Of a stretch of 64,000 bases of DNA, positions 22,701-33,308 are shown piece by piece; within the stretch, counting starts at the first letter, position 1; each line of letters opens with the position of its first letter. The notes under the pieces are model-generated. The model did no database searches, was not told where the DNA came from, and was given only the letters and a program-made list of their open reading frames with translations. Location of the stretch: contig CATNEN010000034.1 of assembly GCA_950097015.1 (NCBI GenBank), forward strand, positions 6,528,501 to 6,592,500, written 5' to 3'. The translations under genes and the position numbers were made by a program. The DNA is from Macrostomum hystrix. Its lineage: Eukaryota; Platyhelminthes; Macrostomidae.

Positions 22701-25700
22701 CGAACCACCTTGAAGAAGAGCCGCTTCAAGATGTCGAGCCCTGTGCGACTGGCCTGGCTGGCTAGTCGCAAGTGGCTCATTGTGGCGGACGAGATTTCTG
22801 CTCCTAGCAGCAGCGGAGGCCAGCCCGGTGCCTACAAAGTCCTGGCCTTCCTAATCTCAGTGACAAAGACCGAGGCCGTCCTGACTCCGCAGGGTTCGCC
22901 GGCTGGTGGAGCAATCCTAACGTCTTTGAGTCGGCCGAATCTGCTGTGCGGTCGTGAGTGTCTCCTGATGAGTTTAGACCAGCCGGGTGGCTCAGTGATT
23001 CTCATGCTTACTGGCGATGGCTGCGACACTGTGCAACAATTCCGCGTCTTGGGCCCCACCCTGACTGACTTGTTCTGGTGGCGCCGAGAGCTGGCTTGCT
23101 GTCAGGGCGAGGCATTGCGGTTGTGGCCGGATGTTGATTATGAAAAGTGAGTTTCGATAATTTGATCGTTTGTAGCGCGGTGGTTTGAGCTTCGGCCTTC
23201 TAACTGAAAAGTCGGGAGTTCGAACCTCAGCCCCAATGAGACCATTTGTGGGTCCTTGAGATCAGACACTTGATTTCCTTGTGAATAAGTTTCATCTCGC
23301 TATAAAATGAGTACTCAGCCTGTTCTGGGGTAACTCCTCCAGTTGCAGCAGTTTCACACCGCCAGCAGCCGCTGCGGCAAAGCGGGCAGCTCCGCCACCA
23401 CCGCCGCCTCCGCCGCCATCTCCGGCGCGGTCAGAACCTAGGCCGTTGCAGCTGGTGGCTGTGTCAGTCGCCAGTCTGTCCGACAAGCTTTTCATCGTGG
23501 ACCCGCTGTCCGGAGCTGTCCACGTGTCCGACTTTGACGGCGGATGCGCCGTCAAACTGACGGTGACAAAGGCCAACGGTGCGGCCGAACTCAGCTGCCT
23601 TCAGGTGGCTCTTGTTCGAGCCTGCAGAGAGCCTGATTCTGTCATCCTGCTGGACCAAGCGGCCAGGCTTGTCTGCGTCTGCTGTGCCAACAATGGCCGG
23701 CTTCTGTTTTCCGTTGGGCCGCGGTTTAGCTGCAAGTGAGCCCAGCCTTCTTGGTCTGCATCTTTGCTCAATAATAATAATTTCAGTAGGGCTGTGAGCA
23801 CTCGCACATCACTTGGTTATAGAAAACCCGCAGACAGCGAGTAGGCAATTCTGCCAATTCCACCGAATCCTGAGCACACACAGTTGTGTACATAAGTTGC
23901 TCAAAAGATCGCCTTCGTAAAGGCCATCGCGATGAGATTATTAGCATATTCAGAAAAGTTTCTCTTGCTTTGGGGATATCGACAGCTAAGGGCAAGTCCT
24001 GTAAAAGGTTAAATTTGCAAAATTTGCTATCTGGGGGATAATTTAACCGTTTTGGCGGCTCTGGCCAACTTTTTCAGAGGGCATTATTAAGTAGTTTGTC
24101 AACAATTGGGATTTTCTCATTCTGGCGTACAAATAAGTTATAAACAACTGAGGTTGCTCCTATCTCCAAGATGTCACTCCAAAAGACCAACTGCTCCTAG
24201 TTCCTAGATATCACTCCAAAAGACCAACTGCTCCTAGTTCCTAGATGTCACTCCAAAAGACCAACTGCTCCTAGTTCCTAGATATCACTCCAAAAGACCA
24301 ACTGCTCCTAGTTCCTAAATATCACTCCAAAAGACGAACTGCTAGCTCCTAGATGTCACTCCAAAAGGCCAACTGCTCCTAGTTCCTAAATATCACTCCA
24401 AAAGACCAACTGCTAGCTCCTAGATGTCACTCCAAAAGACCAACTGCTCCTAGTTCCTAGATGTCACTCCAAAAGGCCAACTGCTCCTAGTTCCTAAATA
24501 TCACTCCAAAAGACGAACTGCTAGCTCCTAGATGTCACTCCAAAAGACCAACTGCTCCTACGAGTAGTTCCTAGATGTCACTCTAAAAGACCAACTGCTA
24601 GCTCCTAGATGTCACTCCAAAAGACCAACTGCTCCTAGCTCCTAGATGTCACTCCAAAAGATCAACTGCTCCTAGTTCCTAGATGTCACTCCAAAAGACC
24701 AACTGCTCCTAGTTCCTAGATGTCACTCCAAAAGACCAACTGCTCCTAGTTCCTAAATATCACTCCAAAAGACGAACTGCTAGCTCCTAGATGTCACTCC
24801 AAAAGACCAACTGCTCCTACGAGTAGTTCCTAGATGTCACTCTAAAAGACCAACTGCTAGCTCCTAGATGTCACTCTAAAAGACCAACTGCTAGCTCCTA
24901 GATGTCACTCCAAAAGACCAACTGCTCCTAGCTCCTAGATGTCACTCCAAAAGACCAACTGCTCCTAGTTCCTAGATATCACTCCAAAAGACCAACTGCT
25001 CCTAGTTCCTAAATATCACTCCAAAAGACGAACTGCTAGCTCCTAGATGTCACTCCAAAAGACCAACTGCTCCTAGCTCCTAGATGTCACTCCAAAAGAT
25101 CAACTGCTCCTAGTTCCTAGATGTCACTCTAAAAGACCAACTGCCAGCTCCTAGATGTCACTCTAAAAGACCAACTGCTCCTAGTTCCTAGATATCACTC
25201 CAAAAGACCAACTGCTCCTAGTTCCTAGATGTCACTCCAAAAGACCAACTGCCAGCTCCTAGATATCACTTCAAATGACCAACTGCTAGCTGCTAGCTCC
25301 TAGATGTCACTATTAATTTTACTGAACGCTACGGACCTTAATAAGCTCTCCTAAGTTCACTAATGCGTTACCGAACATCTCTGGTTGCAGTTTCTCGTTA
25401 CCAAAGCCGTCGGACGCAATCAGCGCTGGCAAACTGTTGATCATTTGCTCGCCAAAGTCCGGCCTCTTCTTTGTGTCCAGGGCAAAGCCCTCGAAATGGC
25501 GGACCACAGTCACAAAGGAGCGCAATAAACTGGTCAGGCCGACACGACTGGCATGGAGTGATTCGCGCGAGCTGCTCATTGTTGTTGATGAGGTGGCTGC
25601 CAATAGGTACACTGTGAGCACATTCAAGATTCTCACAAACCTAACGTCCGCTACGCTTAAGCTGCAGTCAGGTCCAAGCGATCCCGTCAGCTCCCTGACT

Positions 25701-25913
25701 GTGCCCAGCGTGCTGAGCTGCGCCGGTGGCGATGCCATTCTGCTTGCTGTCAGCATCAAAGATGGGCCTCGACTGCTGACTATGTCTGCTGACACCTGCT
25801 CAACTGTCAGCCAGGTGGACTGCCGCCTGCCCGCCCGCGGCACTGTGACAGACATGTGCTGGGCAGGACAGCAGCTGCGGCTGTGCTGCGATGGGCATGT
25901 TGTTTCGGGTTGA
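19742..25913 (+). CDS. Family B gene 2: coiled coil, repeat linker, three X-Y modules
   Basis: Exons: 19742-20532 (coil, linker and X3 in one exon), 21334-21873 (Y3), 22151-22516 (X4), 22592-23146 (Y4), about 23349-23735 (X5), 25391-25913 (Y5, stop TGA). All five introns are phase 2 and the join gives 1053 residues. The coil carries REIDAWRRERQRLQAVIEAL; the linker is four or five copies of a PQADSAAGP-like decapeptide. X modules end IIVDQANKTVTVCQPNG or close variants; Y modules carry DAISTGRLLTICC and PVRLAWSSRRRWLIVLDKV. The ATG is 8 nt after an ACTTCCAG acceptor. The 75-bp X4-Y4 intron is a multiple of three without a stop, so retention would keep the frame. X5 has a run of eight prolines. 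Likely a lineage-expanded beta-propeller protein; function unknown. Confidence 0.75.
20570..21297. repeat. Minisatellite, 22-bp unit resembling 3' splice sites (B2 intron X3-Y3)
   Basis: About 33 copies of TCTCCATCTCCTCAGTCCCA plus two bases. Each copy read in the gene's direction is a pyrimidine tract followed by CAG, twice. It nearly reaches the true Y3 acceptor at 21333. The plus-strand open frame through it is a repeat artefact. Confidence 0.95.
23170..23300 (+). repeat. tRNA-headed SINE, divergent type (B2 intron Y4-X5)
   Basis: tRNA-like A box (TAGCGCGGTGGTTTGAGC) and B box (GAGTTCGAACCTC), followed by TGTGGGTCCTTGAGATCAG, a tail akin to but distinct from family 2. Confidence 0.6.
23800..23890 (-). 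repeat. SINE family 1 tail, inverted fragment
   Basis: The reverse complement matches the 3' tail of the copies at 3345 and 48905 (CACTTGGTTATAG, ACCCGCAGACAGCGAG, GGCAATTCTGCC). Confidence 0.7.
24165..25310. repeat. Minisatellite, about 30-36-bp unit (B2 intron X5-Y5)
   Basis: More than thirty copies built on CTAGATGTCACTCCAAAAGA and CCAACTGCTCCTAG, with length variants and a higher-order pattern (a version with CCTACGAGTAGTT occurs twice, near 24558 and 24815). Units contain CTGCTCCTAG, an acceptor-like string. Confidence 0.95.
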
Positions 25914-25984
25914 TGATCGGCCCGCTTTCATTGGGCGATAGTAGCTCCATCCTCTCATTCTGAGATCTTCCTGGCATTTCAGAT

Positions 25985-26375
25985 CCTTAGCAGTAATCCT
26001 TCCAGATCCTCAGACTGAGCAGCCGTGCTCCCAGATCCTAACACTGAGCAGCCATGTCCCAGATCCTCAGACTGAGCAGCCATTGTCCCAGATCCTCAGA
26101 CTGAGCAGCCGTGCTCCCAGATCCTCAGACTGAGCAGCCATCCTCCCAGATCCTCAGACTGAGCAGCCATCCTCCCAGATCCTCAGACTGAACAGCCATC
26201 CTCCCAGATCCTCAGACTGAGCAGCCATCCTCCCAGATCCTCAGACTGAGCAGCCATCCTCCCAGATCCTCAGACTGAGCAGCCATTCTCCCAGATCCTC
26301 AGACTGAGCAGCCGTGCTCCCAGATCCTCAGACTGAGCAGCCATCCTCCCAGATCCTCAGCTTAGGACATCATTC
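25985..26375. repeat. Minisatellite, 29-bp unit, 3' of B2
   Basis: About thirteen copies containing CAGATCCTCAGACTGAGCAG, some 70 bases after the B2 stop. AVL9 and B1 have arrays in the same 3' position. Confidence 0.9.
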
Positions 26376-26790
26376 CATCGCACATCCTCAGATTAGCCTT
26401 CATTGTTGTAGAATTTTTTAGCCTATGCATATTGGCTTGCTTTGAACAGTAAAATTTTTTAATTGTAAACACTGGCTGTTTTTACTTTACTATATTTTTT
26501 ATTTTTTTTATTTATTTATCATTATTTATATTTATATTGTATTTATTTATTCTTTATTATTTTTATTTACTTTACTTTACTTTACTATACTAAGCTGAAA
26601 AAATACAGTTAAAAAATTGTGAGCGTTGAAGCTTGTTCGTATTCGGGATTTGCAAAAGTAACAGCTCTCATAACTATGAAGTCTTGGTTAAATTAATTTT
26701 TTTATCCTTTCTATCCTATGCTGGCCTGGCATCGCATTAATCGTGAAATTGCAAGCAGAGCTAAAGCTTCTGTCTTTCATGAAATCTGCC

Positions 26791-27047
26791 TGTTGTGGCG
26801 GAATGTTTACATTTCTCTCCCTCTGTGCTAGCCTTTTCTTGCTCTCCCTAAAATGTGCGTGCAGCTCCTGTCCCGCATGTACATGTATGTACATGCCGGG
26901 GCTCTGGCCTACCCCGTCTATGTCCCTCAATTCATTGCATGGCCGGTGCCTCCAAATCGATGGTTATTTAATAAAGTGAAGGTCGGGCGTGTTTTTTAAC
27001 ACTCAAACAAAATGAGAATTGAGTTGACTCGCTTCAGTTCAACCACA
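26791..27047 (+). repeat. BEL/Pao 5' LTR
   Basis: Aligns with 29595-29864 from TGTTG to CTTCAGTTCAACCACA. It contains the shared GCTCTGGCCT and TTAATAAAGTGAAGGTC segments and lacks a 24-bp segment present in the other LTR. The start is less certain than the end because the first 60 bases align poorly. Confidence 0.8.
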
Positions 27048-27242
27048 TTGGCTCTCGTGATCACGCATTCACTAAGCTGTGCGGACTGTTTGAGTTGCAT
27101 TCAATTGACTTTTTGTTCCATTTATTCTGTTTATCGTGTGTCGATATTTATTTTAATTTTTGCATACTTTTAGGCTTGCCAATCGATCAATAATTTCTTT
27201 TACAAAAGTTCTTTGAGCATGTTTTAAGACGAGCTGTTAGTC

Positions 27243-28331
27243 TTGATTCGGCTAGCGGAGACAAAGAAGGCTGAGCTGGAAAAGGTGGATGATAAGCAGC
27301 TTCTCAGGGAGTTTGTGACGGATGAGGGTGAACCGACAGACAAGCTGCAAGAAGAAACTGAGAAGTGCGACGAGTACATGCTCGAGCTCGAGAAAACAGT
27401 GGCAGGCCTAGAGCGAATTCGAGAGAAGAAATGGATGCCGACATCCTATTCTCCGATTTGGACTGGATCCAAGGTGCTAGCGGTGGCGGCTGATGGCAAG
27501 TCAGTGAATCTGCCGAAGCTGAGCCTGCCCATCTTTGATGGCAGTGACCCGACACAGTGGCCGAATTTCACCTCGCAGTTCAATTCAGCCATTCATCAGA
27601 ATATGAGTCTCCTAGAATATGAACACAACGTAGTTCAGCACTTCATAAAAAAGCTCGAGTCAGTCCGATGCGCGCCAGATTCAATAGCAGCTCTGGGATT
27701 TTTTGACGTAGTTAGATCAAGCTTTCGAGTTCTGCAGACTCTTGGTGTTAGCACACACAATTATGAAGTCCTTTCTAGTTCTGTCCGAGCTGTCTTGCGC
27801 TCCGTCCTAGCGAAAACTTACGGACGAGTGCCTACTCTAGAAAGTTTCTTAGATGCACTCGACGACGAGATTAAGCTCCGCGAGCGCTGCACACTCAGCG
27901 CAAGTAACCAAGGCGATCAGAACCGTCAGTCTCCGGAGATCCGCAGCTCTGTCTCAGGAGCCCATAGAGTCTCTCAAGGAAGAGAACGACCGTGCTTCTG
28001 CTGTCTGCGTCCTAATCACATGGCCTTTGAATGCCGATCGAAGAGAGCATGTCGCCACTGCGATAAAACACACCATTCAAGCATCTGCCTGACCGCGCAC
28101 TCAGGAATCGGACTGACCGCGAATTCCACTAAGAAGAAGGCTAAAACAGAGTCCATCGTCCAAGAGAAGGCAGCAACTTCTAACGGCAGTAGCACAACGA
28201 CAGTGGTCGCAACTTTCCAAAGAGGGCCAGTCCTTCATCGTCCACCCCAATCGTGCCGTGATCATGCCGACTGCCAAATGCATTATTATCAGCTCCGATG
28301 GACAATCCGAAATGCTTGGTCCGCGTGCTAG
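27243..28331 (+). pseudogene. BEL/Pao gag-like polyprotein start
   Basis: The frame encodes a coiled N-terminal part, a capsid-like region (LPIFDGSDPTQWPNFTSQF) typical of BEL/Pao gag (DUF1759 type), and two zinc knuckles: CX2CX4HX4C in CFCCLRPNHMAFEC and CX2CX4HX3C in CRHCDKTHHSSIC. The first codon is uncertain because no ATG opens the frame. It ends at 28331, overlapping the protease frame by 34 bases. Confidence 0.75.
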
Positions 28332-28960
28332 TCGACACTGCAAGCAATAAAACCTACATCAGGCAAGACTTAAGCCAGCGTTTGTGGCAACAGAAGTACT
28401 CCGCCGCAAGGAGAATCAGCTGGTCATTCATTCCGGAGCGGGCCCCGTGGATGGGGGGCTTTTATGAGCGTCTAGTAGGTGTCGTGAAAGCAGCGTTTAA
28501 GAAGACCATCGGCAAGGCTTTCCTCGCTCTGGACGAGTCATAGATCCTAAAATAATTCGTATTTATTTTAGTATTTCGTATTTTAGTTATTTTAGTATCT
28601 ATGGGACGAGTTGGCTACAGTTGTGTGCGAGATGGAAGCAGTTGTTAATTCTCGGCCGCTCGGTTTCGTCTCCTCAGAAGCACATGCCGAAGTGACCACC
28701 CCGAGCCACTTTCCTGGTGCTCCAGCGGCTGACCAGAGGACCAGACGCCACTCCGGAGATTCCGTCAGTTTTGCCGCTGCCAGAGGGTTGAAACGATTGC
28801 GACAGACGCTGAACAATTTCTGGCAAGAGTTCCTGAATGAGTACATCTTGACTCTTAGAGAGCGGTCAGTCAGAGAAGCGCGAACCTCCAATCATGAAGT
28901 TAAACTCGTAGACGTGCTGCTTCTTACTTCCGTCGGCCGGCGGCATCGCTGGTGCCTCTA
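28298..28960 (+). pseudogene. BEL/Pao pol remnant: protease fused to integrase end
   Basis: A protease start (VRVLVDTASNKTYIRQ, active-site DTA) runs within a few residues into an integrase tail (ERAPWMGGFYERLVGVVK). The whole reverse transcriptase and RNase H region is therefore deleted. After a stop and about 55 bases of AT-rich insert (28545-28600) the integrase resumes (EMEAVVNSRPLGFVS). Not functional. Confidence 0.8.
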
Positions 28961-29134
28961 AAGGTGTAGCTCATCGTGTGCCCCGTCTCTGGCCTCGTTT
29001 CGTCTTTTCTCTCTTTGTCCCGCTCCGATTCCGCTCATTCTTGCCTGTTTCCCAGTCTCCTGCTCATTACTCTACTCTCCGTCTATACTCATTTTGTTCA
29101 TTTGTTCTCAAACACATTAATTTCACTTCTCTAA

Positions 29135-29540
29135 TCGTTAATGATTGTCCTCGGTGAATGGCTAATCGTTAATGATTGTCCTCGGTGAATGGCTAATCGT
29201 TAATCATTGTCCTCGGTGAATGGCTAATCGTTAATGATTGTCCTCGGTGAATGGCTAATCGTTAATGATTGTCCTCGGTGAATGGCTAATCGTTAATGAT
29301 TGTCCTCGGTGAATGGCTAATCGTTAATGATTGTCCTCGGTGAATGGCTAATCGTTAATGATTGTCCTCGGTGAATGGCTAATCGTTAATGATTGTCCTC
29401 GGTGAATGGCTAATCGTTAATCATTGTCCTCGGTGAATGGCTAATCGTTAATGATTGTCCTCGGTGAATGGCTAATCGTTAATGATTGTCCTCGGTGAAT
29501 GGCTAATCGTTAATGATTGTCCTCGGTGAATGGCTAAGCG
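29135..29540. repeat. Minisatellite, 31-bp unit, inside the BEL/Pao element
   Basis: About thirteen copies containing ATTGTCCTCGGTGAATGGCT, lying just before the 3' LTR. Confidence 0.95.
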
Positions 29541-29594
29541 TTAATTTTTCGCCAAATGGCCTGTTATTTTTTGTTTCACTTATTCACAATTTGC

Positions 29595-29864
29595 TGTTGC
29601 GGATTTTCATAAAACTAGCCTTTTCTTGCTCTCCCTACAATGTGCGTGCAGCTCCTGTGCCGTATGTACATCATGTATGTACATGCCAGAGCTCTGGCCT
29701 GCCCCGTCTAAGTCTCTCAATTTATTGCATGACCGGTGCCTCCAAAGCGATGGTTATTTAATAAAGTGAAGGTCAGGCGTGTTGGCACTAAAACTTGTTC
29801 CGTGCCTGTTTTTTCAACACTCAAACAATTGAGAATTGAGTTGCCTCGCTTCAGTTCAACCACA
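29595..29864 (+). repeat. BEL/Pao 3' LTR
   Basis: Partner of 26791-27047. It ends …TTCAACCACA only 36 bases before the B3 start codon; the acceptor-like CTATCTTTCAG at 29866-29876 immediately follows it. Confidence 0.8.
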
Positions 29865-29900
29865 CCTATCTTTCAGCCTGAAAATTCCTGTCCAATTATT

Positions 29901-30688
29901 ATGGCCAGCTTTTGCGACCATCTGAAGCTCGCTGTGCGCCAGAGACGCGACGCGGTTGCTAGGGAGATCGACGCTTGGCGCAGGGAGCGGCAGCGACTGC
30001 AGGCGGTCATCGAGGCGCTGCCAGCGGCTACTTCGCTGCGGGAGCTGCGCGACGCCGAAGCTGCGCTGGATGAGGCGCTCGGGGCGCAGGGAGGCTGGGC
30101 CACCGGCTGCTTCTGGGATGAGGCCGAGGCGGAGTCGGCGGCGCGCGACCTGCTGCACCTTCTGGGACAGGGAAGCACTTCTGGCTCCTCTAAGCTGACC
30201 GGTGGGTCACCTCAGGCTGATTCAGCAGCTGGTCCGCCACCTCAGGCTGATTCAGCAGCTGGTCCATCACCTCAGGCTGATTCAGCAGCTGGTCCATCAC
30301 CTCAGGCTGATTCAGCAGCTGGTCCGTCACCGCAGGCTGATTTTACAGCCAGCTCATCCGCCTAGTCTCTTTTAGACGCAGAATTGTCAGTCCAGTCTAC
30401 CTCATCATCCGCTCAATCGTCTGCCACTGATGCAATATCAGCCGCTTGTCTGTCCGATCTGCTTGCTCTACTTGATTTCGCGCCAGTCCGAATTCCCGTG
30501 TGCAATCCACAGGGAGACAAGCTGCGCGAGTTCAACGTGATCAAGTCCAACGGGTCCTGGCTGCCCATGCAAGCCCACCGTATTCAGGTGTGCCATGAGC
30601 GTCAACTGCTGATCGTTTCAGACCAGTCCTCAAAGACTGTCACTGTCTGTCGGCCTGAGGGTAGACTTTGCTTTCAAATTGGACCACA
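29901..30688 (+). pseudogene. Family B gene 3: coil, linker and X module, truncated, in-frame TAG
   Basis: The coil and decapeptide linker are almost base-for-base identical to B2 (compare 29935-30290 with 19780-20130). An in-frame TAG at 30363-30365 follows the linker, after which the same frame continues into an X module (QLLIVSDQSSKTVTVC). The frame ends at a donor-like CACAGTGAGT in the same phase 2 as its relatives. No Y exon follows. It may yield only a 154-residue coil protein, depend on readthrough, or be dead. The ATG is 24 nt after the acceptor at 29875-29876. Confidence 0.65.
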
Positions 30689-30699
30689 GTGAGTGCCTG

Positions 30700-31430
30700 T
30701 CAGTGTTGATGCGACAGGCTTTCTGTCAGTGTTGATGTGACGGACTTCTGTCAGTGTTGATATGAGATGTGACAGACTTCTGTCAGTGTTGATATGAGAT
30801 GTGACAGACTTCTGTCAGTGTTGATATGAGATGTGACAGACTTCTGTCAGTGTTGATATGAGATGTGACAGACTTCTGTCAGTGTAGTAGGTGACAGCTA
30901 GTCTGTAGGCTGATGTGACAGGCTTCTGTCAGTGTAGTAGGTGACAGCTAGTCTGTAGGCTGATGTGACAGACTTCTGTCAGTGTAGTAGGTGACAGCTA
31001 GTCTGTAGGCTGATGTGACAGGCTTCTGTCAGTGTAGTAGGTGACAGCTAGTCTGTAGGCTGATGTGACAGGCTTCTGTCAGTGTAGTAGGTGACAGCTA
31101 GTCTGTAGGCTGATGTGACAGGCTTCTGTCAGTGTAGTAGGTGACAGCTAGTCTGTAGGCTGATGTGACAGGCTTCTGTCAGTGTAGTAGGTGACAGCTA
31201 GTCTGTAGACTGATGTGACAGGCTTCTGTCAGTGTAGTAGGTGACAGCTAGTCTGTAGGCTGATGTGACAGGCTTCTGTCAGTGTAGTAGGTGACAGCTA
31301 GTCTGTAGGCTGATGTGACAGGCTTCTGTCAGTGTAGTAGGTGACAGCTAGTCTGTAGGCTGATGTGACAGGCTTCTGTCAGTGTAGTAGGTGACAGCTA
31401 GTCTGTAGACTGATGTAGCATGACAGACTT
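30700..31430. repeat. Minisatellite, 31-bp then 50-bp units, after B3 donor
   Basis: It begins about a dozen bases after the B3 donor with TGTCAGTGTTGATATGAGAT units, then switches to about ten copies of a 50-bp unit containing GTAGTAGGTGACAGCTAGTC. It occupies the position of an X-Y intron although no Y exon is present. Confidence 0.9.
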
Positions 31431-31798
31431 TTAAATAGCCTCTACGACAGGCTGTTAAGTGAAATCTGGACTATTTTCATGGTCTTTATCTGTCTAAGCC
31501 TTTTGACAATTTTACCGGTTCTTTTAAAACTTTGGTTGAACTTTTTTTAAATTCAATTATTATATCCTGTATTTTCTTTTGGCGATGTTTTTGCATTTTA
31601 GAACTTTGCTGCTAATAGTTTCAATGATTTTTCTTGCTTCTCTACTAAAGTTTTTAAAGTCTGTCAATAAAACATTGCTTTCGAATGCTGAAAATTTTGA
31701 GGAGAGTAGACAAGTTTTTACTTTTTTTACTTTTTAGCCATTCGAACGTAAATTGGTCAGAACAACTTTGTTCATTGTCTAATGCTGGCTGTGTGTGC

Positions 31799-31935
31799 GA
31801 CAGCGACTCTACATGGTTTTCAAGGACATCGACTCTGGAGTCTAGCGCGACAGGAGCTGCGGACGGCAGGCGCTCGGGGCGCTGGGTGCTGAGTCATCGG
31901 CTGCTCCTGGAATGTGGCCGAGGCTCAGTGACCTG
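31799..31935 (+). pseudogene. Decayed fourth copy of the family B coiled-coil exon
   Basis: Nucleotide similarity to the B2/B3 coil exon runs through CAGCGACT…, GAGCTGCG, GGCGCTCGGGGCGC, CGGCTGCT and GTGGCCGAGGC in the same order and near-same spacing, but the frame is broken. Seen only by eye. Confidence 0.6.
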
Positions 31936-33308
31936 ATGAATTTTTATTCTAATGGTATAAAATGCACACGGCACGCGGTTCTGACCATCGGGCAAAGCAG
32001 AATTTGGTCAAATGGCAGTATGAACCGCGTAGTGAGTTGATGCTTCCATCTGTAGCAGTCAAATTGTCAGATCATACCCCGTCAGCTGATAATTCGGCAG
32101 TTTAAATTAGGGTGAATCAGCTGTTAACCGTAAGACTAAAAAACTGGCTTTGAACGAACTTTATTCTTGATAAGATTTGAATGAGGTTTTTCCTATCCCA
32201 GTATTTAGCTTCACCAAGAGATCGAATTTATTAAACTTCCGCTGAAACAAATTCTACGGATTTCTCAGGCAGCAATTTTTTTCGGGATTTACGAATCAAC
32301 TGGGTTTCCACGGCAGCGATATTGAGGTTTCTTTGAGTCTATTTGTGATTTGAGGTTTGTGAGGTTGTGATAAAATGCGAGCCCAAAATATATATTGTCT
32401 ACATTCCGCCCTAAAGGGGTGATTGGCACTGTTAAGCATGATAACACGTTTGTCTCTCGTACAATGTACTTGTAGGTGGAGCCAACCCGATAGCACAGTG
32501 AGAGTATACGCTGTCTGACGCTGAGAATGTCTGGGTAGATTTTTTTACTTTAATTTGTGCTCGTTTCTTTTTCTTGATATAATGAATTCGTCTATTTTTT
32601 ATATAACAGATAAAACTTGTTGCAACGTACGAATGGTTTGTTATAACTTTAAATGTATAGTTTGCATTGTGCATTTATCTCTTTAATTAAAAAGAGTTCT
32701 GAGATTCAAAAGCATGGGTCAACTAGCGAACATGCGTGCCGTGCGTGCATGCACATGCTGACCTTACATAACACATTCGAAATCAACAAGGCTTATTTTT
32801 TTGTCAAATAATAGTTTGTTTCACAATAAATAAAATTTTCAAGTCCAGAGTTTTTCATCCTGCTTTAATTTATTCACAGCAATAAATTTATTGTGCACCT
32901 TAAATCTATGTTTCATTAAATGTAATTGGGGATTGGGCCTAGTTTCTTTTCTTTCTTTTACAGAATAAATGTCTGTCTTGAATTAAAACATTCTAAAATA
33001 ATGTTTTAATAGGCCAGAACTTAACTAAAATCTGCTGTCGCTATTATAAAACATAGCAGCCACAAAAGTTACTTCAAGCACTAACTTTACTATCTCATTC
33101 GAATTTTCTGTCAAAATTTCCACTGCTTCAGTCCTCACAAGTCAAGACTCCTCAGTCCAAGTCCTGATATATTGCAGAAAAATCTAATGCATATAATCCA
33201 AAACAAATACTACATCAGATTTTTCTCTAAGCTATTTATCAGTGGTTTAAACTCAATTATCTGATTAGGCCCTAAGAAGCTAAATCAATATCCAATCAAT
33301 CGATCCTA
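31936..33308. other. AT-rich stretch without a recognisable gene
   Basis: Short open frames only; no domains, arrays or terminal repeats noticed. Confidence 0.5.

Larger units (their letters stand above)
26791..29864 (+). mobile_element. BEL/Pao LTR retrotransposon, internally deleted
   Basis: Two related direct repeats (26791-27047 and 29595-29864) start TGTTG, end ACA and both contain TTATTTAATAAAGTGAAGG, a poly(A) signal. A primer-binding-like sequence beginning TGG (27049) follows the first. Inside are a gag frame, the start of a protease, and the C-terminal part of an integrase; reverse transcriptase and RNase H are missing. The LTRs differ by many substitutions and one 24-bp indel, so the copy is not recent. 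No matching target duplication was found. It lies between B2 and B3. Confidence 0.85.

Noticed and set aside
24165-25310. CRISPR-like regular repeats
   Set aside because: There are no unique spacers: the units are contiguous tandem repeats in a eukaryotic intron.
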